Assembly: GCF_000967655.1 (NCBI RefSeq)
Contig: NZ_JXYA01000027.1
Span: 1-64,000 of the forward strand
Origin: Pseudoalteromonas rubra
GTDB taxonomy: Bacteria > Pseudomonadota > Gammaproteobacteria > Enterobacterales > Alteromonadaceae
Direction: 5' to 3'
DNA: 64,000 bases
Shown here in pieces: positions 57,690 to 64,000 of the stretch (position 1 is its first letter; every line of letters starts with the position of its first letter). A model generated the notes under the pieces. The model had not been told where the DNA came from and did no database searches. It saw only the letters and a list, made by a program, of their open reading frames with translations. A program made the position numbers and the translations under genes.

Positions 57690-57720
57690 ATGGCATGTTT
57701 TTTGTGGAAAAAACAGCCAT
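57690..57720. other. long inverted repeat upstream of the rplM promoter
   Basis: ATGGC, a bulged A, then TGTTTTTT pair with AAAAAACA and GCCAT around GTGG: 13 pairs with one bulge. It ends 4 nt before the candidate -35 box of rplM and lies after the zapE repeats. It may be a zapE transcript end or a protein-binding site. Confidence 0.55.
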
Positions 57721-57724
57721 CCCC

Positions 57725-57753
57725 TAGCATCGTGGCAAAACCCTTGCTATAAT
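57725..57753 (+). promoter_or_regulatory. rplM-rpsI promoter
   Basis: A perfect TATAAT (57748-57753) with an extended TGC just upstream is preceded, 17 nt away, by a poor -35 (TAGCAT, 57725-57730). The CG-rich stretch after the -10 box (CCGCGGCC) could be a stringent discriminator, as in ribosomal promoters. The transcript leader would be about 150 nt. Confidence 0.6.
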
Positions 57754-57860
57754 CCGCGGCCTGCCACGTTGCGTTACTATTGCCCTCGTCGGCTTAGCCA
57801 CTGACTTGAGCGGCAAAAAAGTCTTAAACTCGAAGGGGTTAAAGCACCAAAAAGTAGAGC

Positions 57861-57879
57861 GGTAGTCATTCGGACTACC
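57861..57879 (+). promoter_or_regulatory. leader hairpin of rplM-rpsI mRNA
   Basis: GGTAGTC and GACTACC form a perfect 7-bp stem with loop ATTCG, about 33 nt before the rplM ATG. L13 represses its own leader in Escherichia coli, so this could be part of an L13 operator, but no consensus match is claimed. Confidence 0.45.
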
Positions 57880-57912
57880 TGTGGTTTTAACTGAAAACTT
57901 TGGATTTTTATA

Positions 57913-58341
57913 ATGAAAACGTTTGTTGCTAAACCAGAAACTGTAAAACGTGACTGGTACGTAGTTGACGCTGAAGGTAAAACTTTAGGTCGCATTGCTA
58001 CTGAAATCGCTTCTCGCCTACGCGGTAAGCATAAAGCTGAGTACACTCCACATGTTGACACTGGTGATTACATCATCGTTATCAACGCTGAGAAAGTTAC
58101 TGTAACTGGTAACAAAGCTCAGGACAAAATGTACTATGCACACTCTGGTTACCCAGGTGGCCTTAAATCTGTAAACTTCGAAAAACTTCAAGCTAAAAAG
58201 CCTGAAATGATCATCGAAAAAGCAGTTAAAGGCATGTTACCTCGCGGTCCTCTGGGTCGTGAAATGTTCCGTAAACTGAAAGTTTACGCTGGTAACGAGC
58301 ATAACCACGCGGCTCAACAGCCTCAGGTTCTAGACATTTAA
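57913..58341 (+). CDS. rplM: 50S ribosomal protein L13
   Basis: The 142-residue protein is L13 by length and by sequence ([20 protein letters not shown] at the start; [20 protein letters not shown] near 112-131). It binds 23S rRNA early in 50S assembly. It is followed by rpsI after 12 nt, the universal pairing. Codon use is strongly biased to common codons, as for other highly expressed genes. Confidence 0.98.
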   Translation: MKTFVAKPETVKRDWYVVDAEGKTLGRIATEIASRLRGKHKAEYTPHVDTGDYIIVINAEKVTVTGNKAQDKMYYAHSGYPGGLKSVNFEKLQAKKPEMIIEKAVKGMLPRGPLGREMFRKLKVYAGNEHNHAAQQPQVLDI

Positions 58342-58353
58342 GGAGCACTACTC

Positions 58354-58743
58354 ATGGCAAATCAATACTACGGTACAGGTCGTCGTAAAAGTTCAAGTGC
58401 TCGCGTATTCCTACGCCCAGGCACTGGCAACATCGTAATTAATCAGCGTTCTATCGAAGAGTACTTCGGTCGTGAAACTTCTCGCATGGTTGTTCGTCAG
58501 CCGCTTGAGCTAGTTGAAATGACAGAAAAGTTTGACCTATACATCACTGTTGCAGGTGGTGGTTCAACTGGTCAAGCTGGTGCTATCCGTCACGGTATCA
58601 CTCGTGCACTAATGGAGTTTGACGAGTCACTACGTCCAACTCTGCGTAAAGCTGGCTTTGTTACTCGCGATGCTCGTCAAGTTGAGCGTAAGAAAGTTGG
58701 TCTTAAGAAAGCACGTAAGAAGACTCAGTTCTCAAAACGTTAA
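58354..58743 (+). CDS. rpsI: 30S ribosomal protein S9
   Basis: The 129-residue protein is S9, with the [13 protein letters not shown] opening and the KKTQFSKR basic tail that reaches the ribosomal P site. It is co-transcribed with rplM and followed by a strong terminator. Confidence 0.98.
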   Translation: MANQYYGTGRRKSSSARVFLRPGTGNIVINQRSIEEYFGRETSRMVVRQPLELVEMTEKFDLYITVAGGGSTGQAGAIRHGITRALMEFDESLRPTLRKAGFVTRDARQVERKKVGLKKARKKTQFSKR

Positions 58744-58764
58744 TTTATTACGTTTCAGAATTGC

Positions 58765-58791
58765 AAAACCCAGCCTCGTGCTGGGTTTTTT
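58765..58791 (+). terminator. Rho-independent terminator after rpsI
   Basis: AAAACCCAGC and GCTGGGTTTT pair perfectly around CTCGT, followed by TT. It lies 21 nt after the rpsI stop. Confidence 0.9.
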
Positions 58792-59247
58792 GTGTCTGGC
58801 AATATGCAAAACAGCACACTTTTCACTGTCTATTTTTTTCCTCGCTCCCTGAACCAACCCCTCGACCAGATTTATGGTCAAAAAAGTTCAATAATTATAA
58901 TAATTAGTCGAGTTCGGACGATATCTCAGCGCATTTTTTTGCTACAATTGCGGGGCAAGTAATGAGTCGCGAAAACACTGGTTAAATTTTGATAGCTCGC
59001 CTGCAGGGCTTGATCTTAGTCAGTGAAAGGTCGCGTATGACGTTTTATCATAGTAAATCGGCTGCATGCTCGAAGTAACCAATCCCCTAATATTCGTGGG
59101 TTTATTCGGGCATGGTGCTGGAATAACCTTGTTTTAATCAAGGGATTTATTTATGATCGCGTCTATTTTGTAGTTTCTTAAAATTAACCTGCTGTAACTG
59201 ATGTTCTCAATATAGCAAGTGTTGAGAATCATAGTGGAGATAAGTGG
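58792..59247 (+). other. petABC promoter and long structured leader region
   Basis: This gene-free stretch of about 456 bp precedes petA. A candidate extended -10 (TGCTACAAT, 58940-58948) would give a leader of about 290 nt. In the leader I see a possible 13-codon peptide (59037-59078, RBS AAAGG 6 nt upstream) and an imperfect hairpin (59065-59080 with 59099-59114) whose left arm overlaps that peptide's end. A small stem (59127-59131 with 59139-59143) follows, and a perfect 7-bp stem (59204-59210 with 59222-59228) lies just upstream of the petA ribosome-binding site (GGAGA, 59236-59240). No known riboswitch is recognised. Confidence 0.5.
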
Positions 59248-59838
59248 ATGAGCAATGCGCCTGTAGACAACAGCCGACGTCGCTTCTTAACTATCGCAAC
59301 CTCTGTCGTAGGTGGCGCTGGTGCGGTTGGAGCTGCTGTTCCTTTTATTGCGTCTTGGAATCCGAGTGAGCGAGCTAAATCTGCAGGTGCGCCTGTAGAA
59401 GTAGATATCAGCAAGCTTGAGCCTGGACAATTGATTCGTGTTGAGTGGCGAGGCAAACCTGTATGGGTTGTGTATCGTACGCCTGCGATGTTGGATGAAA
59501 TGAAAAAACACGAAGCTAACCTTCGTGATCCTAACTCAGAAGAGCCACAACAGCTCGACTCTGCCAAAAACCCTCACCGTTCTAAGCGTCCTGAGATTTT
59601 TGTCGCAGTCGGTATTTGTACTCACTTAGGTTGTTCTCCGTCATTCCTCAATGGTGGTTTTGGTGAAAAGGTTGAAGGTACTGAACATGGTTTCTTCTGT
59701 CCTTGTCACGGTTCTAAGTTCGATATGGCCGGCCGGGTATTCCAGGCTGTACCAGCTCCGTTGAACCTGGAGATCCCGCCGTATACCTTTATTGACGACA
59801 CTACCATTTTGGTAGGTGAAGAAGAAGGGGTTGCATAA
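59248..59838 (+). CDS. petA: ubiquinol-cytochrome c reductase Rieske iron-sulfur subunit
   Basis: The 196-residue protein has a Tat-like N-terminus (NSRRRFLTIAT) and one transmembrane helix (about 14-36). The Rieske 2Fe-2S ligands occur in CTHLGCSP and CPCHGSKFD. It passes electrons from ubiquinol to cytochrome c1 in the bc1 complex. The end overlaps petB (TAATG). Confidence 0.97.
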   Translation: MSNAPVDNSRRRFLTIATSVVGGAGAVGAAVPFIASWNPSERAKSAGAPVEVDISKLEPGQLIRVEWRGKPVWVVYRTPAMLDEMKKHEANLRDPNSEEPQQLDSAKNPHRSKRPEIFVAVGICTHLGCSPSFLNGGFGEKVEGTEHGFFCPCHGSKFDMAGRVFQAVPAPLNLEIPPYTFIDDTTILVGEEEGVA

Positions 59839-61130
59839 TGACTGCGAAGGTTGATAAGCCAGGCGCAATCGGCGCTGTGATAAACTGGATTGACGATCGT
59901 ATTCCTATGACACGTGTCTGGAATATGCATATCGCGCAATACCCAGCACCTAAAAACTTTAACTTCTGGTACCTGTTTGGCTCGCTGGCCATTTTGGTAC
60001 TGGTTAACCAGATCCTGACCGGTATCTGGCTGACAATGAACTATGTTCCTTCAGGCGAAGGCGCATTTGCTTCAATTGAATACATCATGCGTGATGTAGA
60101 GTACGGTTGGTTACTTCGTTATTTGCATTCGACCGGTGCGTCGGCATTCTTCATAGTGGTTTATTTGCACATGTTCCGTGGCATGATCTACGGCTCTTAT
60201 CAGAAGCCGCGTGAATTGCTGTGGGTATTCGGTATGCTGATCTTCCTGGCACTGATGGCTGAAGCTTTCATGGGTTACTTACTACCTTGGGGTCAGATGT
60301 CATTCTGGGGTGCACAGGTAATCATTTCACTGTTTGGTGCAATCCCGGTGATTGGTGATGACCTGACACTGTGGATCCGTGGTGACTACGTAATCTCAGG
60401 CGCAACCCTGAACCGATTCTTTGCATTGCACGTAATCGCATTACCACTGGTACTGGTTATTCTGGTATTTCTACACATTGTTGCGCTACACGAAGTGGGT
60501 TCTAACAACCCAGACGGTATCGACATTAAACGTAAAAAAGGCACTGTTGCTGAAGAAGACAAGCCTAAATTCAAGTTCCATGAGTACTACACGAGTAAGA
60601 AAGACATCGTTGATGCGATCCCTTTCCACCCGTATTACACCGTTAAAGATATTCTGGGTGTTGCTGGCTTCTTAATCCTGTTCTGCTGGGTGGTATTCTT
60701 TATGCCTGAAATGAACGGTTTCTTCTTAGAAGCGCCTAACTTTGAAGCGGCTAACCCGCTGAAAACACCAGAGCATATCTTCCCAGTTTGGTACTTCACG
60801 CCTTTCTACGCCATTCTGCGTGCGATTCCTGACAAGCTGTTAGGGGTTATCGCCATGGGTGTGTCTATCGTGATGCTGGCATTACTGCCTTGGTTAGACC
60901 GTGGTAAGGTTCGTTCAATCCGCTACCGTAGTGGTATCCACAAGCTGAACATTGCTCAGTTCGTTGTTACCTTCTTCATCCTGGGTTGGGCTGGTGCAAC
61001 ACCACAAACTGTGACTTCAACAATCCTGTCACAGATTTGTACGGTAACCTACTTCATGTTCTTCGTACTGCTGTTTGTGTACTCGAAGAATGAAACTACT
61101 AAGCCATTGCCAACGAGGTTGACGAAATGA
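59838..61130 (+). CDS. petB: cytochrome b subunit of the bc1 complex
   Basis: The 430-residue polytopic protein has the cytochrome b layout: heme-ligand histidines in HSTGASAFFIVVYLHMFRGM (near 95-115) and HVIALPLVLVILVFLHIVAL (near 200-218), and the Qo-site PVWYFTPFYAILRAIP stretch, which is the PEWY-type motif in VWY form. It starts one base into the petA stop and overlaps petC by 4 bp. Confidence 0.97.
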   Translation: MTAKVDKPGAIGAVINWIDDRIPMTRVWNMHIAQYPAPKNFNFWYLFGSLAILVLVNQILTGIWLTMNYVPSGEGAFASIEYIMRDVEYGWLLRYLHSTGASAFFIVVYLHMFRGMIYGSYQKPRELLWVFGMLIFLALMAEAFMGYLLPWGQMSFWGAQVIISLFGAIPVIGDDLTLWIRGDYVISGATLNRFFALHVIALPLVLVILVFLHIVALHEVGSNNPDGIDIKRKKGTVAEEDKPKFKFHEYYTSKKDIVDAIPFHPYYTVKDILGVAGFLILFCWVVFFMPEMNGFFLEAPNFEAANPLKTPEHIFPVWYFTPFYAILRAIPDKLLGVIAMGVSIVMLALLPWLDRGKVRSIRYRSGIHKLNIAQFVVTFFILGWAGATPQTVTSTILSQICTVTYFMFFVLLFVYSKNETTKPLPTRLTK

Positions 61131-61864
61131 TGAAAAAGCTACTAATTGGTTTATTCGCATTGCTGCCTACCTTTGCAATGGCAGCGGGTCCGTCGGTTCC
61201 ACTACTGGAAGCGAACAACGACCTGACTGACAATGCGTCATTGCAGCGCGGTGCTAAGTTGTTCATGAACTACTGTCTGGGTTGTCACCAGATGCAGTAT
61301 CAACGTTATGAGCGTACTTTCCGTGATATCGGTATTCCGGTTGAAATTGGTAAAGAAACCCTGATTTTTGATGATTCAAAAGTCGGTGGTCATATCCTTA
61401 ACGCCATGGATACTGATGATGCTGCAAAATGGTTTGGTGCTGCGCCACCTGATCTGACTTTGGTTGCACGTGTACGTGGCGCTGACTGGGTATATACTTA
61501 CCTGAAGTCGTTCTACGTAGACGAAAGCCGTCCGTTTGGTGTAAACAACTCAGTGTTCCCACTGGTTGGTATGCCACACGTACTGCAGGAGCTACAAGGT
61601 GTGCCCACTGCTGAATTTGAAGAAGTGGAAGAGCACGGCGTAAAAGTTCAGAAAGTGAAAAGCATTACAACAGACGGCTCGGGTGAGCTAAGTGCGGATG
61701 AATATGATCAGGCAGTTCGCGACCTGACTAACTTCCTGGCTTATGTTGGTGAACCTTCACGCCTGCAATCAGAAGCTCTGGGTATTAAGGTACTTGGCTT
61801 CCTGGTTATCTTCTTCATTCTGGCATTCCTGCTGAAGAAAGAATACTGGAGAGATGTCCATTAA
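61127..61864 (+). CDS. petC: cytochrome c1 subunit of the bc1 complex
   Basis: The 245-residue protein has a signal peptide (cleavage near AMA-AG), the heme-binding C50-L-G-C53-H54 motif and a C-terminal transmembrane anchor (about 216-236; VLGFLVIFFILAFLLKKEY). It takes electrons from the Rieske protein and passes them to a soluble cytochrome c. A perfect terminator follows. Confidence 0.97.
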   Translation: MMKKLLIGLFALLPTFAMAAGPSVPLLEANNDLTDNASLQRGAKLFMNYCLGCHQMQYQRYERTFRDIGIPVEIGKETLIFDDSKVGGHILNAMDTDDAAKWFGAAPPDLTLVARVRGADWVYTYLKSFYVDESRPFGVNNSVFPLVGMPHVLQELQGVPTAEFEEVEEHGVKVQKVKSITTDGSGELSADEYDQAVRDLTNFLAYVGEPSRLQSEALGIKVLGFLVIFFILAFLLKKEYWRDVH

Positions 61865-61888
61865 TCTGGACACTTACCAGCAATTGAT

Positions 61889-61921
61889 GCAATAGGGGCT
61901 TTAGCCCCTATTGCTGTTTTT
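61889..61921 (+). terminator. Rho-independent terminator after petC
   Basis: GCAATAGGGGC and GCCCCTATTGC form an 11-bp perfect stem with loop TTTA, followed by TGTTTTT. It lies 25 nt after the petC stop. Confidence 0.9.
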
Positions 61922-61991
61922 ATCGATTTTATTACATAAAATTGGTATTAAAGTGATGTTATTACTTTGTCATTAATTTATGGAGGTAGGC

Positions 61992-62618
61992 ATGGCCGTT
62001 GCTGCCAATAAGCGCCCTGTTATGACTCTTTTCTCCGGTGCAAACTGTATGTACAGCCATCAGGTTCGTATCGTATTGGCCGAGAAAGGGGTAAGTGTCG
62101 ATATTCATCTGGCTGAAAAGGACAACTTGCCAGAGGCACTGCATGAGATTAACCCTTATGGTACAGTTCCCACTCTGATCGACAGAGAGCTTGGTCTGTA
62201 TCAGGCAAATATCATAATGGAATACCTAGATGAGCGTTTTCCTCATCCTCCATTAATGCCTGTCTACCCTGTTATGCGTGGTCGCAGCCGTTTGATGATG
62301 CACCGTATCGAAACTGACTGGTACAGCCTGGCAGAAAAAATCACCCAAGGTGGTGGTGATGCCGAGCAGGCACGCAAAGAGCTGACAGAAGCGCTACTTG
62401 CGATTGCCCCTATTTTCAGTGAAGCACCTTACTTCATGAGTGAAGAGTTCAGCCTGGTTGATTGCTACCTGGCTCCACTATTGTGGCGTTTGCCGCAACT
62501 TGGCATTGATTTGTCAGGTGCCGGTGCAAAAGAGCTCAAAGAATACATGCTGCGTTTGTTTGAGCGCGATTCATTCCAGGCTTCACTGACTGAAGCCGAG
62601 CGTGAGATCCGCAGCTAA
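61992..62618 (+). CDS. sspA: stringent starvation protein A
   Basis: The 208-residue protein has a glutathione-S-transferase fold (N-terminal thioredoxin-like half, about 10-85; helical half after 90), with the SspA-type opening RPVMTLFSGANCMYSHQVRI. SspA binds RNA polymerase and supports stationary phase and acid survival. The ATG at 61992 has GGAGGTAGG just upstream. The stop overlaps sspB (TAATG). Confidence 0.95.
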   Translation: MAVAANKRPVMTLFSGANCMYSHQVRIVLAEKGVSVDIHLAEKDNLPEALHEINPYGTVPTLIDRELGLYQANIIMEYLDERFPHPPLMPVYPVMRGRSRLMMHRIETDWYSLAEKITQGGGDAEQARKELTEALLAIAPIFSEAPYFMSEEFSLVDCYLAPLLWRLPQLGIDLSGAGAKELKEYMLRLFERDSFQASLTEAEREIRS

Positions 62619-63061
62619 TGACTTCGAATCGCCCCTACCTATTACGTGCTTTCTACGACTGGATTGTAGATAACCAGTGCACACCACATATTGTGGTCGA
62701 TGCTGAGTATCCGGCAGTTGAAGTGCCACGTCAGTTTGTTCAGCAGGGGCAGATTGTGCTGAATGTGAGTCCTTCAGCAGCTGCTAACTTTTTAATGGAC
62801 AATGACGCACTGAGCTTCAATGCGCGTTTCTCTGGTCAGCCCATGCAGGTTTATGTTCCCATTGGTGCTGTACTGGCGATTTATGCGCGTGAAAATGGTG
62901 AAGGTACAATTTTCTCTGAGTCGGACCATCCACAGGATGATGAACACTTAGAAGAGCCTGCTCAGACTGAGGTGACAGAGGAACCTGCTGAAGCCCCTTC
63001 AGCAGACAAAGAAACGCCTGAAAAAGCGAAGAAAGCCTCTCACCTGAGAGTGATAAAGTAG
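62618..63061 (+). CDS. sspB: ClpXP protease specificity-enhancing factor SspB
   Basis: The 147-residue protein has the SspB substrate-binding domain (about 1-112; NRPYLLRAFYDWIVDNQCTP, split) and a flexible acidic tail ending SHLRVIK. That tail matches the ClpX-binding module at the end of Escherichia coli SspB. It delivers ssrA-tagged proteins and RseA fragments to ClpXP. Overlap with sspA implies coupling. Confidence 0.95.
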   Translation: MTSNRPYLLRAFYDWIVDNQCTPHIVVDAEYPAVEVPRQFVQQGQIVLNVSPSAAANFLMDNDALSFNARFSGQPMQVYVPIGAVLAIYARENGEGTIFSESDHPQDDEHLEEPAQTEVTEEPAEAPSADKETPEKAKKASHLRVIK

Positions 63062-63074
63062 CACGTCAGACAAC

Positions 63075-63104
63075 AAAAAAACCTGCCTTCTGGCAGGTTT
63101 TTTT
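63075..63104. terminator. bidirectional terminator between sspB and dolP
   Basis: AAAAAAACCTGCC and GGCAGGTTTTTTT pair perfectly around TTCT, with A/T tracts on both sides. It lies 14 nt after sspB and 18 nt beyond the convergent dolP stop. Confidence 0.92.
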
Positions 63105-63122
63105 ATATCTCTTTATTAGCGA

Positions 63123-63689
63123 TTACAAGATTTCGAAGGCTTTAACGACTTTCAGCACGCCGTGTACATTGCGGGCAATATCAACCGCTCGTTCTGCCTC
63201 ATCCTGATTGACCAGGCCCATCAGAAAGACCTCGCTGTTCTCTGTGACCACCTTAATATTGCCACCATCAATGTGGTCATCGGCAATCAACTTGGTTTTG
63301 ACTTTGGTGGTCAGCCAGCTGTCGTTAGTTTGTGTGGTAATGCCGATATTGCTGCCGATCCGCAGCTGGTTATAAATACGTTTAATGCCCTGTACGCCCT
63401 TGAGGGTGTTGTGAGCTTGTTGTTTCATTTCGACGGTACTGACCTGGCCGACCATCAGTACGTGGCCGTTGACACTGACCAGGCTGATATTGGCGTGATT
63501 GGCCAGCGCGGGAATACGTTTGAGTGCCAGTGTGCCTTTGATTTCGATATTGTTATCGTCAATTTGCGAGCCTAAAGTCCGTCTGTCATTGGCCGAGGTA
63601 ACTGCACCAGCAGTCCCGGCAACCACAGCTGCGGCACAGCCCTGGATCAGTAATACGGAGCAAAGTATCAGTGCAGGTCGTTTTAACAT
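63123..63689 (-). CDS. dolP: outer-membrane lipoprotein DolP (YraP), two BON domains
   Basis: The 188-residue lipoprotein has a signal ending LIQGC (lipidated C18) and two BON domains (about 45-112 and 120-187). DolP sits at the outer membrane, supports OMP assembly through BamA and binds anionic lipid at the division site. The gap to diaA is only 3 nt, so they are likely one transcript. Confidence 0.93.
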   Translation of the reverse strand: MLKRPALILCSVLLIQGCAAAVVAGTAGAVTSANDRRTLGSQIDDNNIEIKGTLALKRIPALANHANISLVSVNGHVLMVGQVSTVEMKQQAHNTLKGVQGIKRIYNQLRIGSNIGITTQTNDSWLTTKVKTKLIADDHIDGGNIKVVTENSEVFLMGLVNQDEAERAVDIARNVHGVLKVVKAFEIL

Positions 63690-63692
63690 CTT

Positions 63693-64000
63693 TTATGCGT
63701 CCTGTGGAAAGAGAATATTGTCGATAAGCTGGCTCAGGCAGTGTACGGTAAACAGGTGGGTTTCCAGAATGCGACTGGCCCGTTTGCTGGGCACGCGTAT
63801 CTCTACGTCATTCGGGCCCAGCAAGCCTGTCAGTTCGCCACCATCGTCACCAATCAATGCAATGACATTGAGATCACTGGTCAGCGCTGCTTCAACCGCA
63901 CTGATCACACTCTTTTCGTGTCCGTCGATGGCCACAACAAAGAGCAAGTCATTTTGATTGGAGATGGCGCGTACCTGACGGGCGAAGTAATCTGCACCCT
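63693..64000 (-). CDS. diaA: DnaA initiator-associating protein DiaA (5' end outside the window)
   Basis: About 102 C-terminal codons are present. The end (VEAALTSDLNVIALIGDDGG, LTGLLGPNDVEIRVPS, ILFPQDA) matches the SIS-domain protein DiaA. DiaA tetramers bind DnaA and promote initiation at oriC. It precedes dolP, as in Escherichia coli. The start lies beyond 64000. Confidence 0.9.
   Translation of the reverse strand, partial: GADYFARQVRAISNQNDLLFVVAIDGHEKSVISAVEAALTSDLNVIALIGDDGGELTGLLGPNDVEIRVPSKRASRILETHLFTVHCLSQLIDNILFPQDA

Noticed and set aside
61640..61740. EF-hand-like stretch in cytochrome c1 (TTDGSGELSADEYD)
   Set aside because: The first loop position is Thr not Asp, and a similar G-x-L/M-S-x-x-E-Y-D segment is typical of cytochrome c1 itself.
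63690..63800. Sigma-E promoter for dolP within diaA
   Set aside because: Expected by analogy with Escherichia coli, but I found no GGAACTT-type -35 with a suitably spaced -10.

Overview
This window is chromosomal core DNA from a gammaproteobacterium, most likely a marine Alteromonadales member close to Pseudoalteromonas. That placement is inferred from gene content and protein character, not from a search. The support is: a 231-residue SSB with a Gln/Gly-rich linker; a cytochrome bc1 operon (petABC) lying between rpsI and sspA; an orphan MshH/CsrD-like EAL protein between ssb and mreBCD; and several large gammaproteobacterial gene-order blocks that are intact. I see no rRNA, tRNA, CRISPR array, insertion sequence or prophage. 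The window starts inside the 3' end of a membrane-protein gene and ends inside diaA.

Layout. (1) About 1-13.6 kb is mixed and mostly monocistronic: a TRIC/UPF0126 membrane protein, comM, an orphan OmpR-type regulator, an S9 peptidase, a REC-EAL c-di-GMP regulator, a site-2 protease homologue, an AtoE-like fatty-acid transporter, a small TM2-like protein, an AEC transporter, a YacL-family protein, a 2OG-Fe(II) oxygenase, a hotdog thioesterase and an unrecognised membrane/coiled-coil protein. (2) 13.6-19.6 kb: uvrA with a perfect LexA-type box, then divergently a periplasmic binding protein, a YajR-type MFS transporter and ssb. (3) 19.6-26 kb: an AT-richer beta-lactamase-fold hydrolase, the CsrD/MshH-like protein, a PLP-dependent deaminase/desulfhydrase and a coiled-coil/PEGA/FGE-fold secreted protein. 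(4) 26.1-38.9 kb: the cell-shape and processing block mreBCD-maf-rng-yhdP-nitrilase-tldD, with yjgA/darP and pmbA. (5) 38.9-48.3 kb, minus strand: mgtE, then yrbG-kdsD-kdsC-lptC-lptA-lptB-rpoN-hpf-ptsN-rapZ-ptsO, which combines LPS synthesis and export with sigma-54 and the nitrogen PTS. (6) 48.4-53.2 kb, plus strand: mlaFEDCB-ibaG-murA, divergent from the lpt block. (7) 53.2-56.5 kb: degS and degQ/degP (a sigma-E-like promoter precedes the latter) and zapG. (8) 56.5-64 kb: zapE, rplM-rpsI, petABC, sspA-sspB, then dolP and diaA on the minus strand.

The genes converge on envelope biogenesis and quality control: outer-membrane lipid asymmetry (Mla), LPS transport (Lpt/Kds), peptidoglycan precursor synthesis (MurA) and elongation (Mre), AsmA-like lipid transport (YhdP), and periplasmic proteolysis (DegS, DegQ, DolP). 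The DegS gene lies beside a protease gene with a sigma-E-type promoter, which fits a feedback loop. Several regulatory sites are visible directly: six good Rho-independent terminators, a LexA box, a sigma-E-like promoter, structured leaders in front of rplM and petABC, and an operator-like palindrome upstream of the fatty-acid transporter.

Most of the window is ordinary core genome. The most interesting departures are the missing MSHA pilus locus at the ssb-mreB junction with its csrD/mshH gene kept, the PEGA/FGE-like protein that lacks the copper-binding cysteines of sulfatase activators, an 11-bp tandem repeat that starts inside the zapE stop region, and the long structured petABC leader.
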